Assembly (NCBI RefSeq): GCF_037126465.1
Contig: NW_026999482.1
Coordinates: 62,001-126,000 of the forward strand
DNA: 64,000 bases
From: Ornithodoros turicata
Taxonomy: Eukaryota > Arthropoda > Arachnida > Ixodida > Argasidae
Direction: 5' to 3'
Under the pieces are notes generated by a model. The model was not told the origin of the DNA. It did no database searches and saw only the letters and a list, made by a program, of their open reading frames with translations. Below are positions 41,322 through 53,500 of this stretch, piece by piece (the stretch's first letter is position 1; each line of letters starts with the position of its first letter). Position numbers and translations under genes: made by a program.

Positions 41322-41670
41322 TAGAGCCTGAATTTTTAGGGTTTTACCTGATTCTTCCCCGAATTTGCACCCTGAATTGAAGGTTGCCTCTTTTGGGTGA
41401 AACTCGATTTTTACCCGGCAAACTGCCCTCACTGGGATGTCTGTAGGAATGCACTAACTTACTTGTTTGGCAGAAAAATGCAATTACATCACCGTTTGTA
41501 CCTAACCGCTACGGTTGGTTTGAATAACTGAGCCCCATTTCTCCCCAAATTTAGCGTACTGGAAGTTTTTTCACCCGAATTTGCGCGAATTTAGTGCGCA
41601 CGTTTATTTACCCGATTTTTACCCCCCCGAATGTGGGAAAAAATATTTCTCGAAAACTTCAGGCTCTACT
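41322..41670. mobile_element. GAGCCTGAA foldback element
   Basis: Ends GTAGAGCCTGAATTTTT / AAAACTTCAGGCTCTAC. Interior of ACCCGATTTTTACCC-like words in both orientations. Confidence 0.65.
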
Positions 41671-41990
41671 CATGTGGCAGCAGTAAGATATGTCACATTG
41701 CAAACATTCTGCTGGAATACATATTCTGGGCAATGTCGCCTTTGTGGGTACACAGGGTTGGTCAAATGGTTTGAGATTTACATTCCGCTCCCCAGTCTTC
41801 TGAAGTCTTCTGAATCGCACAGGGCTTCATGCGTGCAAGCTACAAGCCTTCGTATCCACCTCCGTGTTGTGCGCTTGAGCGAAGCAGGAGGTAAAATGTA
41901 CACCAGTTTATTAACTTTGGTAAAGGATATAAAATGATAATCCTAACCTGACTAATTTATTTATTTTTGTTTATTTTAATTACCGTAATT

Positions 41991-42527
41991 TCGCATGCAT
42001 TAGCCGCGGCTTATGCGAGATATTTTATCTTCCACAGGCGCTCTGCGGCTTATCTGATGACTATTTTTCCCCGGTATTTTCCCCATGCACCGGTTTTAAC
42101 GAATGGGCCGACAGTGTCTCTGGAACAGCACCGCCCGGCCAATGCACCAACAGTGCGTAACAGGGGCGCGCCCATATTAGAGTGGACTGATCTTCCTGAT
42201 GCCTACCCCCAAGCAGCTTTAACGAAAGTGGTTACAGTGATTTACATCTTCTGGAAGCCCTCTGGACCCCTCGATCCATGGAAAACACGCAACAAGACCA
42301 CAATCCGATCATGGTAGAACACTAGAACTGACCTCCTTTGTTGTACACCATTGCGACCCAGGAGTACGAACCACAGGGTTTATGGCCTTCTCTGTGGTCA
42401 CTTTTGTGGCACAAATCAGTCGCGTCGTACCGCCTGCGGCTTATCTGCCAGAAAATTTTCGAAACCTTCCTAAAAACGGGTCCTGCGGCTTATCTGTGGT
42501 GCAGCTTATACATGTGAAATTATGGTA
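41991..42527. mobile_element. GCCGC-type MITE, copy 2
   Basis: Ends TACCGTAATTTCGCATGCAT and a diverged complement. Its interior (CGACAGTGTCTC, CTTTAACGAAAGTGG) matches copies 1 and 3. Confidence 0.8.
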
Positions 42528-42529
42528 TT

Positions 42530-42675
42530 ACATTTTGTACAGTATTTTATATACTGTATTCACTCTTCACTATTTTTTCCACTGTAACTACTGCAATTAC
42601 AATTTTTTTTTTTTACACCCCCCATGTAATGTCCCGTAAGGGCCCTTGGGGTAAAATAAATGAACAAATAAATAT
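42530..42675 (+). mobile_element. Probable LINE 3' end fragment
   Basis: CCCATGTAATGTCCCGTAAG, then GGCCCTTGGGGTAAAATAAA and AAATAAATA repeats. This resembles the A-rich tails of CR1/L2-like LINEs. Only the tail is present, so the family is a guess. Confidence 0.4.
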
Positions 42676-43929
42676 AGTGCGCAAAAAGACTCTTCACTCA
42701 GTCGCTACTTCATGAATCATTTTAATGGTTACCTGCTCCTCCTAGAGCAGCCACTGTACATATCTACAACTGCAGTAAGGTATAAAAGCAGCCATTCGAA
42801 AGTACAAAAATATAAAAGTCCTAAAATAGTACACAATAAGATGTTAAAAGAGGGCCCATCATAGCTGCAGTGCAAAGAGTACTTGCGTCAGCAATCACTG
42901 CACCCTGCAGTCGTCCGGATTCTGCAGTAGAGGGGGTCTCCGGAATGCAGGACCTGAGCCGGTGCTGCTTGTTGAAGGCACTATTGACAATGATAATAAT
43001 AAAATAAAAATAAAAGAATATATTTATTGAAACACAGTCTCAGCTACAGTTCGTGTGGCTTCACCCATGACCATGGACTTGCAACACGGCTAACAGCAAA
43101 CGCACTTAAGACCCCAGTAATCGTGCTCACATGCAACAACAGAATTTTCAATGTAACATTTGAATGTGAGCACTTCGAAAGCTCTTCAAAGTGAGCACAG
43201 GTGAACACAAGGAGACGAGAAACACAGTATCACTGAACGCGTATCTACGAGCAATACAACACTGTGGAAGGAAGCATGGTAAGTGAAAAGATGGCAGTTT
43301 AAATGTACAAGTTTTTTAGCTATGTACACTGGACTGCACTTTACAAGGTGCTGCACCTGGAGAGCAAAAGATATTCTCCAGAGACCTTTCACCAGGTCAC
43401 TTTTGCTGGTAAATTCTCTACCAGGAATGTCTTTGCTAGATATGAAATGACAGTACAACTTTTACAACTACAACCGAAAGACGACTTCGATCAATCTGAC
43501 CACCATAGTGCACCACACTAGGGGGCCCACTACAGAGGGGGGAGGTCTCCACTAACATCCTCGCATATCTCTGCACACAGTGAAGAGCAATCCCTCACTA
43601 GCACATTATCAGAGCCACGTGAGCAAAAAAAACCAATTGGGTAAACATGTGAATATGTTCAAGACTGGCTATCCAGAGAAGCAACTTTATTGGTGATATC
43701 AACAGAATGCCAACTTTTGAGTTATTCCGTATTCACACGAGCGACAGCAAATGCTGGTACTGTATAATACTGTATACCCCAGCACAAGACTCTGACAGGA
43801 CAACAGGAGGCTAGGACAGCACAGGCAGGAAGCTACACGAAACACAGCATACCTTCCTGCTACCACATGAGCCTGGACACTCAGCACTAATCCGGAATAT
43901 CCGGTGCCACTACCGCAGCGAACCACATT
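42676..43929. other. Unassigned, possible - strand 3' UTR
   Basis: No repeats with clear ends and no long ORF. Bears a - strand AATAAA near 43025. Could be the distal end of the TQT-repeat gene. Confidence 0.35.
43010..43040 (-). promoter_or_regulatory. Possible poly(A) signal for a - strand transcript
   Basis: On the - strand AATAAA lies at 43028-43023, followed by a T- and A-rich stretch. It could end the - strand TQT-repeat gene, since 43.03-43.9 kb has no clear repeat and no clear coding. Equally it could be a chance A-rich motif. Confidence 0.25.
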
Positions 43930-44699
43930 TTCTCGAATACAGTAGAACCCTTTTGTAGTAAACTCTCTGGGACCATGATGAAATTTTACTAGATCAGGAG
44001 TTTTATTATATCAGGTGTGCCATTGAATGTATGGGATTCTATCGGGACCGCAGTTCTCGTTTACTATAAGCAGAGTTTTACTACAAGAGGAGTTACTATA
44101 AAGAGGTTCTACTGTATACGACTTTTTCTTTTTCCAAAACCCAGTGTTCCAAAGTCGAGGTTGTTTTAGATTCGAATATGCGTGCCACAACGAGGTCAGG
44201 GAAGAGGTGGAAGCGGGTGACAGGACAGGCCAATATGACGTGGACAGTATCGCGTGTTGCAACGTCAGTGCGATGCAAATACGGCAACACGGACACAGTG
44301 GGGACGCCATTCAAGCTTCGATTTCCTGTGTTTGGACGAAAAGTTAAATGCTTTCGTGAATACAGCAACAATTTTGTGGTGGCAACGCACAAAATGTTAC
44401 AAGGTGTCAAAAACAACGGGGAGAGATCAAGAATTGTGCCAACGCAGCGGATTTTGGACGCTTGGTGCCATGTGCCTGATGACGCTGTCACGCACACTGT
44501 TAAAAAAAAAACGGAGGTAAACTAGCTGTGGGCAGATAGCAACAAAGGACACAGTAGCCAAGAAACTGATGATGAATAAATGGTATTGCGCATTGATTCC
44601 AACTGCTATACTGCCTCCCAATCCCCTTTTACTTTTTTTTTTTCCAAATTTGTGTACCCTGAAATCGGGAGGTCATCTTAGATTCGAGAAAATACGGTA
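43930..44699. mobile_element. TTTTCTCGAAT element with nested MITE
   Basis: Related to 27352-28230, in inverse orientation; ends TTTTCTCGAAT / GATTCGAGAAAATACGGTA. Contains the 175-bp MITE at 43940-44114. Confidence 0.75.
43940..44114. mobile_element. 175-bp pogo-type MITE
   Basis: Ends CAGTAGAACCC / AAGAGGTTCTACTG, flanked by TA. A shortened version of the pogo remnant at 24230-24963, with TATCAGGTGT shared. Confidence 0.85.
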
Positions 44700-45363
44700 T
44701 TCTGCAGCAGACGACAAGAACATTCAGTCGTCTGCTAAGTGCTGTCCCAGTATTCCGGCAGCATGCGAATACCCAACGTAACACGCAGCAGAACTTTAAC
44801 CTCGTGAATCGTTTTTTTTTGCCTTTTCTTCTGCTAGATTATTCCGTGGAGGTGTCACTCACATGGTTAGTTGAGTGCAGGCAACCAGCTGAGCTTGACG
44901 TCATATACAGTCGAGCCCGTTTATAATGATATTGACGGGAACGCGAAATCTGATGGTTATATATCAGAGTATCGTTAGAAACGAGCTTTCGAGAAATTGC
45001 CGCTCGGGTTCGTGTAAACGAAGTAGATCGCCACAAGCAGAACGCCGCTGAACATGAGCGTTTGTTAGGAGCACAGAAGCATTTTATCTAGCTTTAAATT
45101 GACGCAGCTGCGCGTCGAAAGCCTTTGATAACATAACCGTCGATACCGTGTGAGGCGCCGCAACTTTTGAGATCGACGACCTCATCCATTGCTCGTCATC
45201 CAATGCTGTAATCATCATCATTCTCACGATCAGGACTGCAAGGTCCATCAGAATGCGCCTCCGCCACGGGTAATCCGTCGACGCGTGTTTGGATGGTGAC
45301 ACGCAACTGTCTGCCAATACACGTTTTCGAAGCCGCGGTGCTTCACAATGCGGTTTTACACTA

Positions 45364-45955
45364 CAGGGTTATTCTAGCAAACGTTACACATTTTGACTGC
45401 ACTGTAAAAATAGAAGACTACATTTGGCCCATCCCAAACTTTGCAGACTGATAGCCATTTATCTGAAGTTTCATTGGAATTTTTTGCAAGCACTATGGTC
45501 ATGTAGAAAGAGAATTAAAAATAAAGCAAAATCACGACCCATGCATTTTCAATGGCCTATCCCACACAAACACTGCCATTTTTTCTTGTGTCTGCTTCAC
45601 GTTCACATCACTTCACACAGGTAGCGCTGCTTACAACGATGTGACATGCCGATTCTGACGTTATGCACCAATCCTCGTGTTCTGTATGCTGGTGCCACCT
45701 GTGTGTGGTGAAATGAAAGTGAAGCGCACACAGCAGAAAATGGCGGCTTTTGAGTGATATAGGCCATAAAAAATGCATGAAGTGAGATTTTGCTTGTTTT
45801 TTAATTTTTCTTCTACGGGACCATAATGGTCACAAAAACTTCCAACAGAACTTCAGAACAATGGCTACCAGTCTGCAAAGTTTGGTGCTGAACAAACCCT
45901 GTCTTCTATTTTTAAGATGCGATCAAAATGTGTAACGTTTGCGGGACTAACCCTG
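45364..45955. mobile_element. Foldback MITE, GCAAACGTTACACA family, nested copy
   Basis: Ends CAGGGTTATTCTAGCAAACG and a matching complement (CGTTTGCGGGACTAACCCTG). About 180-bp arms, including TTTGCAGACTGATAGCC. Related to 16753-17326. Confidence 0.85.
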
Positions 45956-46408
45956 TGGTACGAAAGCCGTAGAGCGCATGTAACTTAGGGTCGAGCCACG
46001 CGCTTTTCCTTGTGCAAAAAGAGTCTCCGAACCGCGGATGCTGTCGTAGCAAGCACGAAGCGAAAGAATAAAAAAAGCTTGAAGATGAGAGAACGATGTG
46101 GAGAGGGAGCAACCTCCTCTACTTCTCGCGAGCTCCTTCCGCGCTTTCGAAGTCGCTTGCCTCGCAACGCACGCATCTATCCACGGCAGTCATGCGCGGA
46201 TAAACGCACTGCGTTCTCACTTTAGCAGGCACGGAGGCAAAGGCTCTTGAAAATGCCAGTGTAATTTGTTTTCAGTGACATTGTGCAGTCTCGCTTTCTA
46301 ATTTTCGCGCGTTTTACCGGCCGCCGGAAGAATTCCGATCGCTATATGCGAGCAAGCGCTTTTGCGGCGATCGTTATATCGATGTTTTGTTTACGTGTAG
46401 TCCAATGG

Positions 46409-47060
46409 CATACCTGCCAACTTGGGAAGATCCAAATTAGGAAGATTTCAAAAGCAGGGGGGGGGGGGGGGGGGGGGGGGGTAGGAGAAAGCCGAAGTTG
46501 GGTGGCTTTTATGTGCATATGTAACAGGAGCACACTTCATCGCAGCATGCTCGTCGGGCACAAGTTTTGCAGCAACAGACTTTGCCCTCTCCAAGAAACT
46601 ATCTGGGTGTCAAGCTGAGACAAGGCTATGACACTTTCTCAAAAGAACGTGAGGACACAAAACTATGTCTCTGTTCTCTTTTCGAGGTTGAGGTTCTCTG
46701 CGAAGTACGCAAGGTCGAAACAGCTGGTGCAAACTACTAGTGCGAAACAGCTAGTGCTAGGCTTTGTCGCCCGAAAACATGGAGGAAATGCCCGGAAACT
46801 AGAAGTGCTAGAACTAGAACCATAACCAGAACCCCTAAACTCCGTAACACAGAGGCTCCGGGAAGCGGCAGCGATGACGATGGCAATTGGGCTGGTATTG
46901 GGTTGACGTTTTTGTCTGTGTGCCCAGGGGAAAAGCAGGCGTTTGATATATATACAGGTAAAATGCATTTTCCGGGAGATTTGCTTCTCGACCGTACAAT
47001 CGTACAAACCGGTCCGAATCTGGGAGTCTCCCGGATGAATCGGGAGAGTTGACAGGTATG
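46409..47060. mobile_element. CATACCTGCCAAC element, nested copy
   Basis: Ends CATACCTGCCAAC / GTTGACAGGTATG, flanked by CAATGG on both sides (46403-46408, 47061-47066). Holds a 25-G run at 46457-46481. Superfamily not determined. Confidence 0.78.
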
Positions 47061-47413
47061 CAATGGGAGAGCTGACGGGAACCAACAATTCGATCGCAAT
47101 ATCGGAGTTATCGTTCTATCGAAGATCGTAATAAACGGGCTCGACTGTATGTCTTTTTGCCAGAGAATTCCCAATGTCGCGTTCTCAACTGAGGAGATTA
47201 GAATCCAACCGTATCCGTTCTGGGTGGGTCACGGCCCACGAGACCATCCCTTTAAGTAGCGCACGGTGCAATACGTGTAGGAACAAAGGTGCGATATGGC
47301 ATTGCACCCAAACCTTAGGGCAGCAAGATGTGGAGAGGACAAACTTAAGAGCATGAGATACGCAACTCTCAATGCTATGCGTAGGCAAAAGGTACAACAT
47401 CTGAAGGAAGTAC

Positions 47414-47547
47414 CTGTAGTATGGGAAGCAACATTTTCTTTGCCACACGGGCTCGTAGCAGCGTCTTTGGCAGCATGCAGGTTTGTATCCATGCTCTTGC
47501 AACAGTTGGCACTGGTGCTTGTGGCAGCATCTTTCGTAGTCAGTCGT
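47414..47547 (-). CDS. TQT gene, tentative exon f
   Basis: Acceptor CACTGATTACAG and donor CTACAG|GTACTT. The one-base start completes the codon left open by the exon ending at 50504. It reads TTKDAATSTSANCC and a second KDAATS. Composition echoes the long exon, but the open frame is short and runs on past the donor, so this exon could be chance. Confidence 0.3.
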
Positions 47548-50500
47548 CTGTAATCAGTGGCGTTACCAAATGTCAATGTCAAAATGTCAAGTTTTTGAAC
47601 TGTCAATTCTTGCGTGAAATTTGTAAATGCGAGAACTTTATGTGGCTCGAGAACATCGAGAGTTTTACAGCGTTCAAAAACCTTGAATGATGCATATCGT
47701 CGTCACTGTATCCTTCATTAGGGTTAATGCAGATGCTTTGAGAAATTTTTTTTCCCAAGGGCTTTCAAGGACGCACATGGACTTCTCAGAATAATGTCTC
47801 TAGAATTACAACTGGTTCTATACACACCACTGCTACAGAAAATTTAATTATAAACATTTTTACAAAATATAAAAGCAAAATAAATATGACAAGTGTTTGT
47901 ATACTGCATGCAACATACTGTGAGTTTAATTTATACAAGCTTTCGCGTGAAGGTCCAGCTTCTTCATGTACAAAGTGAAGTGGTGACACGCATAAGTATA
48001 TATGGTAGTACAGTCGCCGACCGTTAATTCGGACCCTAATAATTCAGACTTTCCAATAGTTCAGACAAAATCTTGGACTCAATCAATAGCCCCCATAGAA
48101 CCAATGCATTTCAGCTTCCAATAATTCAGACCGTTTTCGGGGCCACGGCTCGATAATTCAGACGGATTTTGGCCGACTTTCCCTACTTTTTGTGAAAATC
48201 CATGCTTCTTAATTCAAATTCGGAACCTCAAACTTCCAACTCCCGCTCGCCGCCGGGCTGCCCCTCCAGTAGCTCCCTCGGAGCGCCGCCTGCGGGGAGG
48301 AGAAGCGCGCGCCCGCGCAAAGTTCGCGTTCATGTGATCGACGTTGCTGCTTAGACGCGCACTTCGGATGCGACAATCGAAACTGTGGAAATGTCGTCGT
48401 CTCCGTCAACTGACAGTGATGACAATGCGATCAGTGGCATTTTGGATATCAGCGATGTGGACGGCACGCCGTCGGAGACTCGAGGGAACGTGGAACCAGC
48501 TGCCATAGCAAGCACGAGCTCCGAACCGTCAACGTCCTCCGCGCCTGAGACTGGAACCGCAACACGTAAAAGGGGCAAGTACTCGGGGCTTACTCTGGAG
48601 CAGAAAGTAAAAGCTATTCGCATGGTTCATGGGGGACGGAAGCAGATAGATGTTGCCAATGAGCTCAAAATCAGTAGACAGACCCTGTCAAGTATCATGA
48701 AGCAGAAGGCCAAGATATTAGCCGCGTCTGCCACAATAAACGCCAGTGTGAGAGTGGATTTTTATGATGAACTACTAATTCGGACAAATCCCGTGACCAT
48801 TAGAAGTCCGAATTAACGGTCGGCGACTGTATATAAATATACATGACTAAACACAATGTTGTACAAAAAAGAACAATGAGAATGTGAAGTGGGCTTCACC
48901 TAACTCTTGCATGTAGTGAGGCGAAACCCACTTGGAGAATGGTGATTGCGATACATCGCTTCAGTGATATTCGAAAAATATTCTAAAATTTCGAATACTG
49001 AAAATAAGCTGCGAATATTTGCACAGCTCTGCATTCCCCAGTATATTCGCTCACTTTGACATAATATGTTGGCCAACCAAAAAAGCATGGAAAATAATTG
49101 GAGAGGAATCGATATCTGAGATACGTTCTCACACACGGAACATTACATTGCAACACTGCACTGTTTCATCCCGCAAAAATTTTGGCTAACTTCGTTTCAT
49201 TCTAATTTAATAATGTGTGGATATTTGATATTTTCCCGTACAAACAGACTAGACAGTATTCATGCAAGTTGAGCATGTTTAAAATATTATACATACCTTA
49301 AAGCAGCTTTCAGTGGCATCATGGTAACCAATGTATTAGCTAGTACACGGTGTCACAGAAAACGTGCCATTGAATTGCAAGAGAAAAAAAAAACATACCA
49401 CCTAGAAACATGTGGTCAACAGCATTTGTTCTTACTAGGTTGTTGCCACCTCCTGATGTGAATATCACGTATCAATTTTTACGAAGTTAACTCAAAAATT
49501 GCCAAGTAAAGGTCACTTTTTTTACCCCACCAATGTGAAGAGCACGCCCAATTTACTGAGACTACTTTACTGAGACTAATCGACAGTGACATCAAGGAGC
49601 CCACAGAGGGATAGCAAAAGGAAATAAGACAGGCACGGCGTATTGCATCCGGCGTCTGCTAGGATCATGCCTTCACCCTCACAATTGCAAGAACTGTCAC
49701 ATTTTCTACTATCCCTATGTGGGCTGTGTTTAGCAACCTCCTTTCATCGGACTGACAACAAGGGCGCTCAAAGTATCGTTGACCGCTAGGCTCTTGGTGA
49801 TCCAAAAAGCATGATGTTAAGCTATTTTTTTCGATGGGATAGCATCCAGTGGGATAGGTTCCGATTGGATAGCTTCGATGGGATAATTGAGTGAATTCGG
49901 CACACGTTTCACATTGGTGGGATGAAAAAGCGACGTTTACTCGGCAGATTTTCGAGTTCAGTTTGTAAAAATACCTAAACTAGAAACAACTAACTTAACT
50001 AGAAACTTGAAACTTAAATTAGAAGGTGGCAAAGATCTAGTAAGAACAAATGCCTCTGACCGCATGACTCTAGGTGGAGTAGTTTTTTTTATTATAATTC
50101 TATTGCACATTTTCTGGGATGCCCTGTATGCCATATACAAACGACGCAAGATTCCAAAATTTTGGTGCGCCGTTCATACAGGCCCGGTAGAGCCAGCATT
50201 TACGTTACTACTGCGTTGAACAAGCGCGAAAGAAGTAAGCTACTGCAGAACTGGCGACGGTCAAGATGCAAAATATATACCAGCCCTCCCAGTGGTGAAA
50301 TCAGAGTTCGAGGTAACTTGTTAGTGTAACTTAAGTTCCATTTTTTGGTATTACTTAGCTCGATACTTTTGCGCCGTGGTAACTTTCAGAGGAACTCGTT
50401 TCTTCTTCAGGTAACTTTGCCAAAGTAACTCAAGCTAAGTTCCCAGTAATTCTCCAATTCGCTTTTCACTCATCCTACAGTTTTGCAGTTTATTTTATAC

Positions 50501-53500
50501 TACCTTCGAGATGTGAGCTGTGAAACTTTTCGTTCGAGCTTCTTCGTCCTCATTGTCTGATGATTGAGCTGGGCTCGTAGGCGTTCGATGACCATGTCGT
50601 CCCCGATTGAGGGCCCAGAGAGTGCCTTGGCAGCCTCCATTATCAGCGCTTCTTCTCGAGACCCTGGTGACATGGGCTTGCGGGCCTTCTCATATTTGGC
50701 TCTGCGGCAGGAACTGCACTGGCTGTCTGGCAGGCTCACTGCATATCGATACAGAAGAACAATATTTTGCATCTCTTCAAATGGGTTTGCTAACAATTTT
50801 CTGTGGAAGTAGAGCTACAACATAGTTAGGGTTTGTGGTTTTCGACATCCGCCAAAAAAGGCTACCCCCCCCCAATTTGGAATATTCCGAAAAAACCTGG
50901 GAGAGGAGCCCCAACTTTGAGCAACAAATCGAACAGTAAATGCTATTTTGGCACCCGTACGGTTCCGTTTCAGTCACGTTAGGTTTTGATCAACAGTACG
51001 AGGCCCCCCCTTATACAGTTCTGAGATTGGTATTTTCCTCATTTTGGGGGTTAAAGGTTAAAGGGACCATGAAAGGATATTTGACAAGCCCACGATCATT
51101 TTTAATTTGTTCCCCCGTACTAAAGCATTCACTCTGTGAAATACGAAGTTGAAAATCGTTCAAATAGCGAAAATATTCTATATTTACCACAGGCGTGAAC
51201 GGCAGCTGTTACGGCCCGCCTCCGAGGCGAACTGGCCGTGACATCATACACAGAACATGTTGCCGATTTGCGGACGGGCTTTTGCGAGAAAACTGCAAAA
51301 TTTTCAAACGAGCTTGCGTACATCGTCGTGAAATTTGTTTTAATTTGACTTGGAGACAAGATTGTGACTAACCGTTGACACAGAATCCTACGAGAAATGT
51401 AATATAGCCGTTGACTGTCGGCGTGGTTACCGGAGCACGTTTTCCTCTTTAAACTACTTCTTCGTCAGAACATACCTTCGTCTGTGACATTTTACGAGCT
51501 GCTGCGTACTGTACGATACATAGCAGAGAGTCGAACCGAACCCGAACCCGAACCGAAAACCGTTATTTTTGGCCGAACCGGAACTGAACCGAACCGAAAG
51601 AGTCTACGCCATCTTGGAGCTGAACCGGAACTAAACCGGTAAAAAAAATACCGGTTTCCGGTTCAAATAACGGTTCACACGAAATTAAGTGCGAAACTTT
51701 GGATGTTGTGCATGAACACAAAAACAATTTTTCGTGTTTTTTCTTCATCTATTAGCTTCGTAGACATCCTCTTGCTTGCCGAAAAAGTCGTGCCATCCCA
51801 ACAATGATTTGGATCTTCTCGAGTCACGAAATAGCAACAGATAGTAACTTAAAACTGCTATGGACTACTAACGTCTAAGACGTACACATAAATACATATA
51901 AGAATTAGGGATCAACAGGAGATGAGGGACAGTTTTGGGTAGTAGTCAATAAGTGACATATTATAATAATATACTAATCAGAGTCAGCTATACACAGGGT
52001 GTCCACCCTAGCAGCAGAAATGATCGCTGTTACATAGCACCGTCAATGGGAAACTGACACTCTCCTATGACGTTTGTGTCACAAACAGGCATTGTATTGT
52101 AAGATCAGTCCGTTTGTAACACAAACCTGTCAGTTTTTCTTTGACAGCGCTATGTCTTCGAGATGATCTCTACCGTTATCGCAGGCATCCTGATAAATGC
52201 GAATACGCGGCTGTGCGACCTTCGGTCTTTCAAATATTCTCCCCTTCCTTTTTCTTCTTCTGTTCTCTTATACGTAGTGCATTGCGAAAGCAGACTACCT
52301 TAGAGCTCAGCTCTAGCACGTATTCGTGTGTACACAACGCCGCAGCATAATTCCCAACGTGTGTGCGTGTGAACTTACATAATCCCCTTATACGCTAGCC
52401 ACACTGCAAACTTAAAGGTACTGTAAAGCGGCACCGATCAAATGTCATTTAGTGTGGCTGTTCGATAGTCCAAGTCACGAGGACAAAAACTGCGCAAGTT
52501 TCATTCCAATCGACGGTGCAATTAATTAGAAAATTACAACTAAAGTTTACGGGCAACACTGCACTATAGGTATTCGAAATGAATCCGTACTCCTGACGCA
52601 CACGGCGGCAACCACATTGCATGCGTATAACACTGGGCCCGACATAACAATCCACCACAATCCACCATAAAATCCGCCCCTGCAATCCACACACACCTGA
52701 GGATAAACGGATAAGCGAACTGAAATGAAATGCTGAGCCGTTGAAAAAAATGTGTCAGGCATTCAAGAAGCCAGACAGCGTCGGGACTTGTTTGTTCACA
52801 GAGGTTCACAGAGAAAGTTTGTTCGTTCGAAAGAGGCCGCGAACAGAAGGAGCGTGCAGGCGCAGCAGAGAAATAGAGAGAGCCTCCATCGAACAGCGCT
52901 GGGTTACTTCGCAAAAACATCGGTTAACAGGTTAAACTGTTAACAGAGGTTTCAGAATGCATAAGTAAACAGGAAAACTAATAATATGGTTACTAAAATA
53001 ACGAAGTTCCGATGTAATAGTGTGTAATACCAATTTTCAGTGTTGCCCGCTGTACAGGAGGTTGTTTGACACCAGGCGTCGCACCGCTCCACTACGTCGC
53101 ATCTTTCATGGCAAATTAAAAATATAGCGCGTTGTCGGTCGTATGGTTCCGCATATGGTATTTAGAAGCAACAAAGTCTCTAGTCACATCACCGGCATAT
53201 CATGCTTGCCTACTGCTTTACAGTGCCTTTAATGAGACGGTGTGCCGGTAAGTTCACCTCCTCACCAACTATCATCTTGTGTGGCGTCGTTCTCTCCCGG
53301 CTTGTTGAAAGCAGGGGCGTGTTGAAAAAACGGTGTCATTCGGGATGATGGTTGGTCAGGAGGTGAAGTTACTGTCATTTCGTTTATTAAGGTTACCCGC
53401 GGGCGTGCCTAGGGGACTAGAAAGTAAAGCTTCGGCCACACTCATCTTGGTCAGAATGAAAAGAACATGCCAAGTTGGCTTTCTTTTAAAATAAAAGAAG

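Larger units (their letters stand above)
44908..47147. mobile_element. 2.24-kb TA-flanked DNA transposon hosting two insertions
   Basis: Ends CAGTCGAGCCCGTTTATAAT / GTAATAAACGGGCTCGACTG, TA on each side: mariner/pogo type. No transposase is recognised. Elements at 45364-45955 and 46409-47060 are nested, leaving about 1 kb of own sequence. Confidence 0.85.
47929..48900 (-). mobile_element. Penelope terminus fragment, split by a pogo insertion
   Basis: 47929-48010 and 48830-48900 align in order with the end of the Penelope element at 5656-5810 (ACAAGCTTTCG, AAGTGAAG, CATAAGTATATAT, then ACGACTAAA/CATGACTAAA). The pogo element at 48011-48829 separates the halves. Confidence 0.8.

Noticed and set aside
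50007..50219. + strand ORF with a hydrophobic helix (FFIIILLHIF)
   Set aside because: Lies in repeat-rich DNA beside a foldback element; one short hydrophobic stretch is not enough support.
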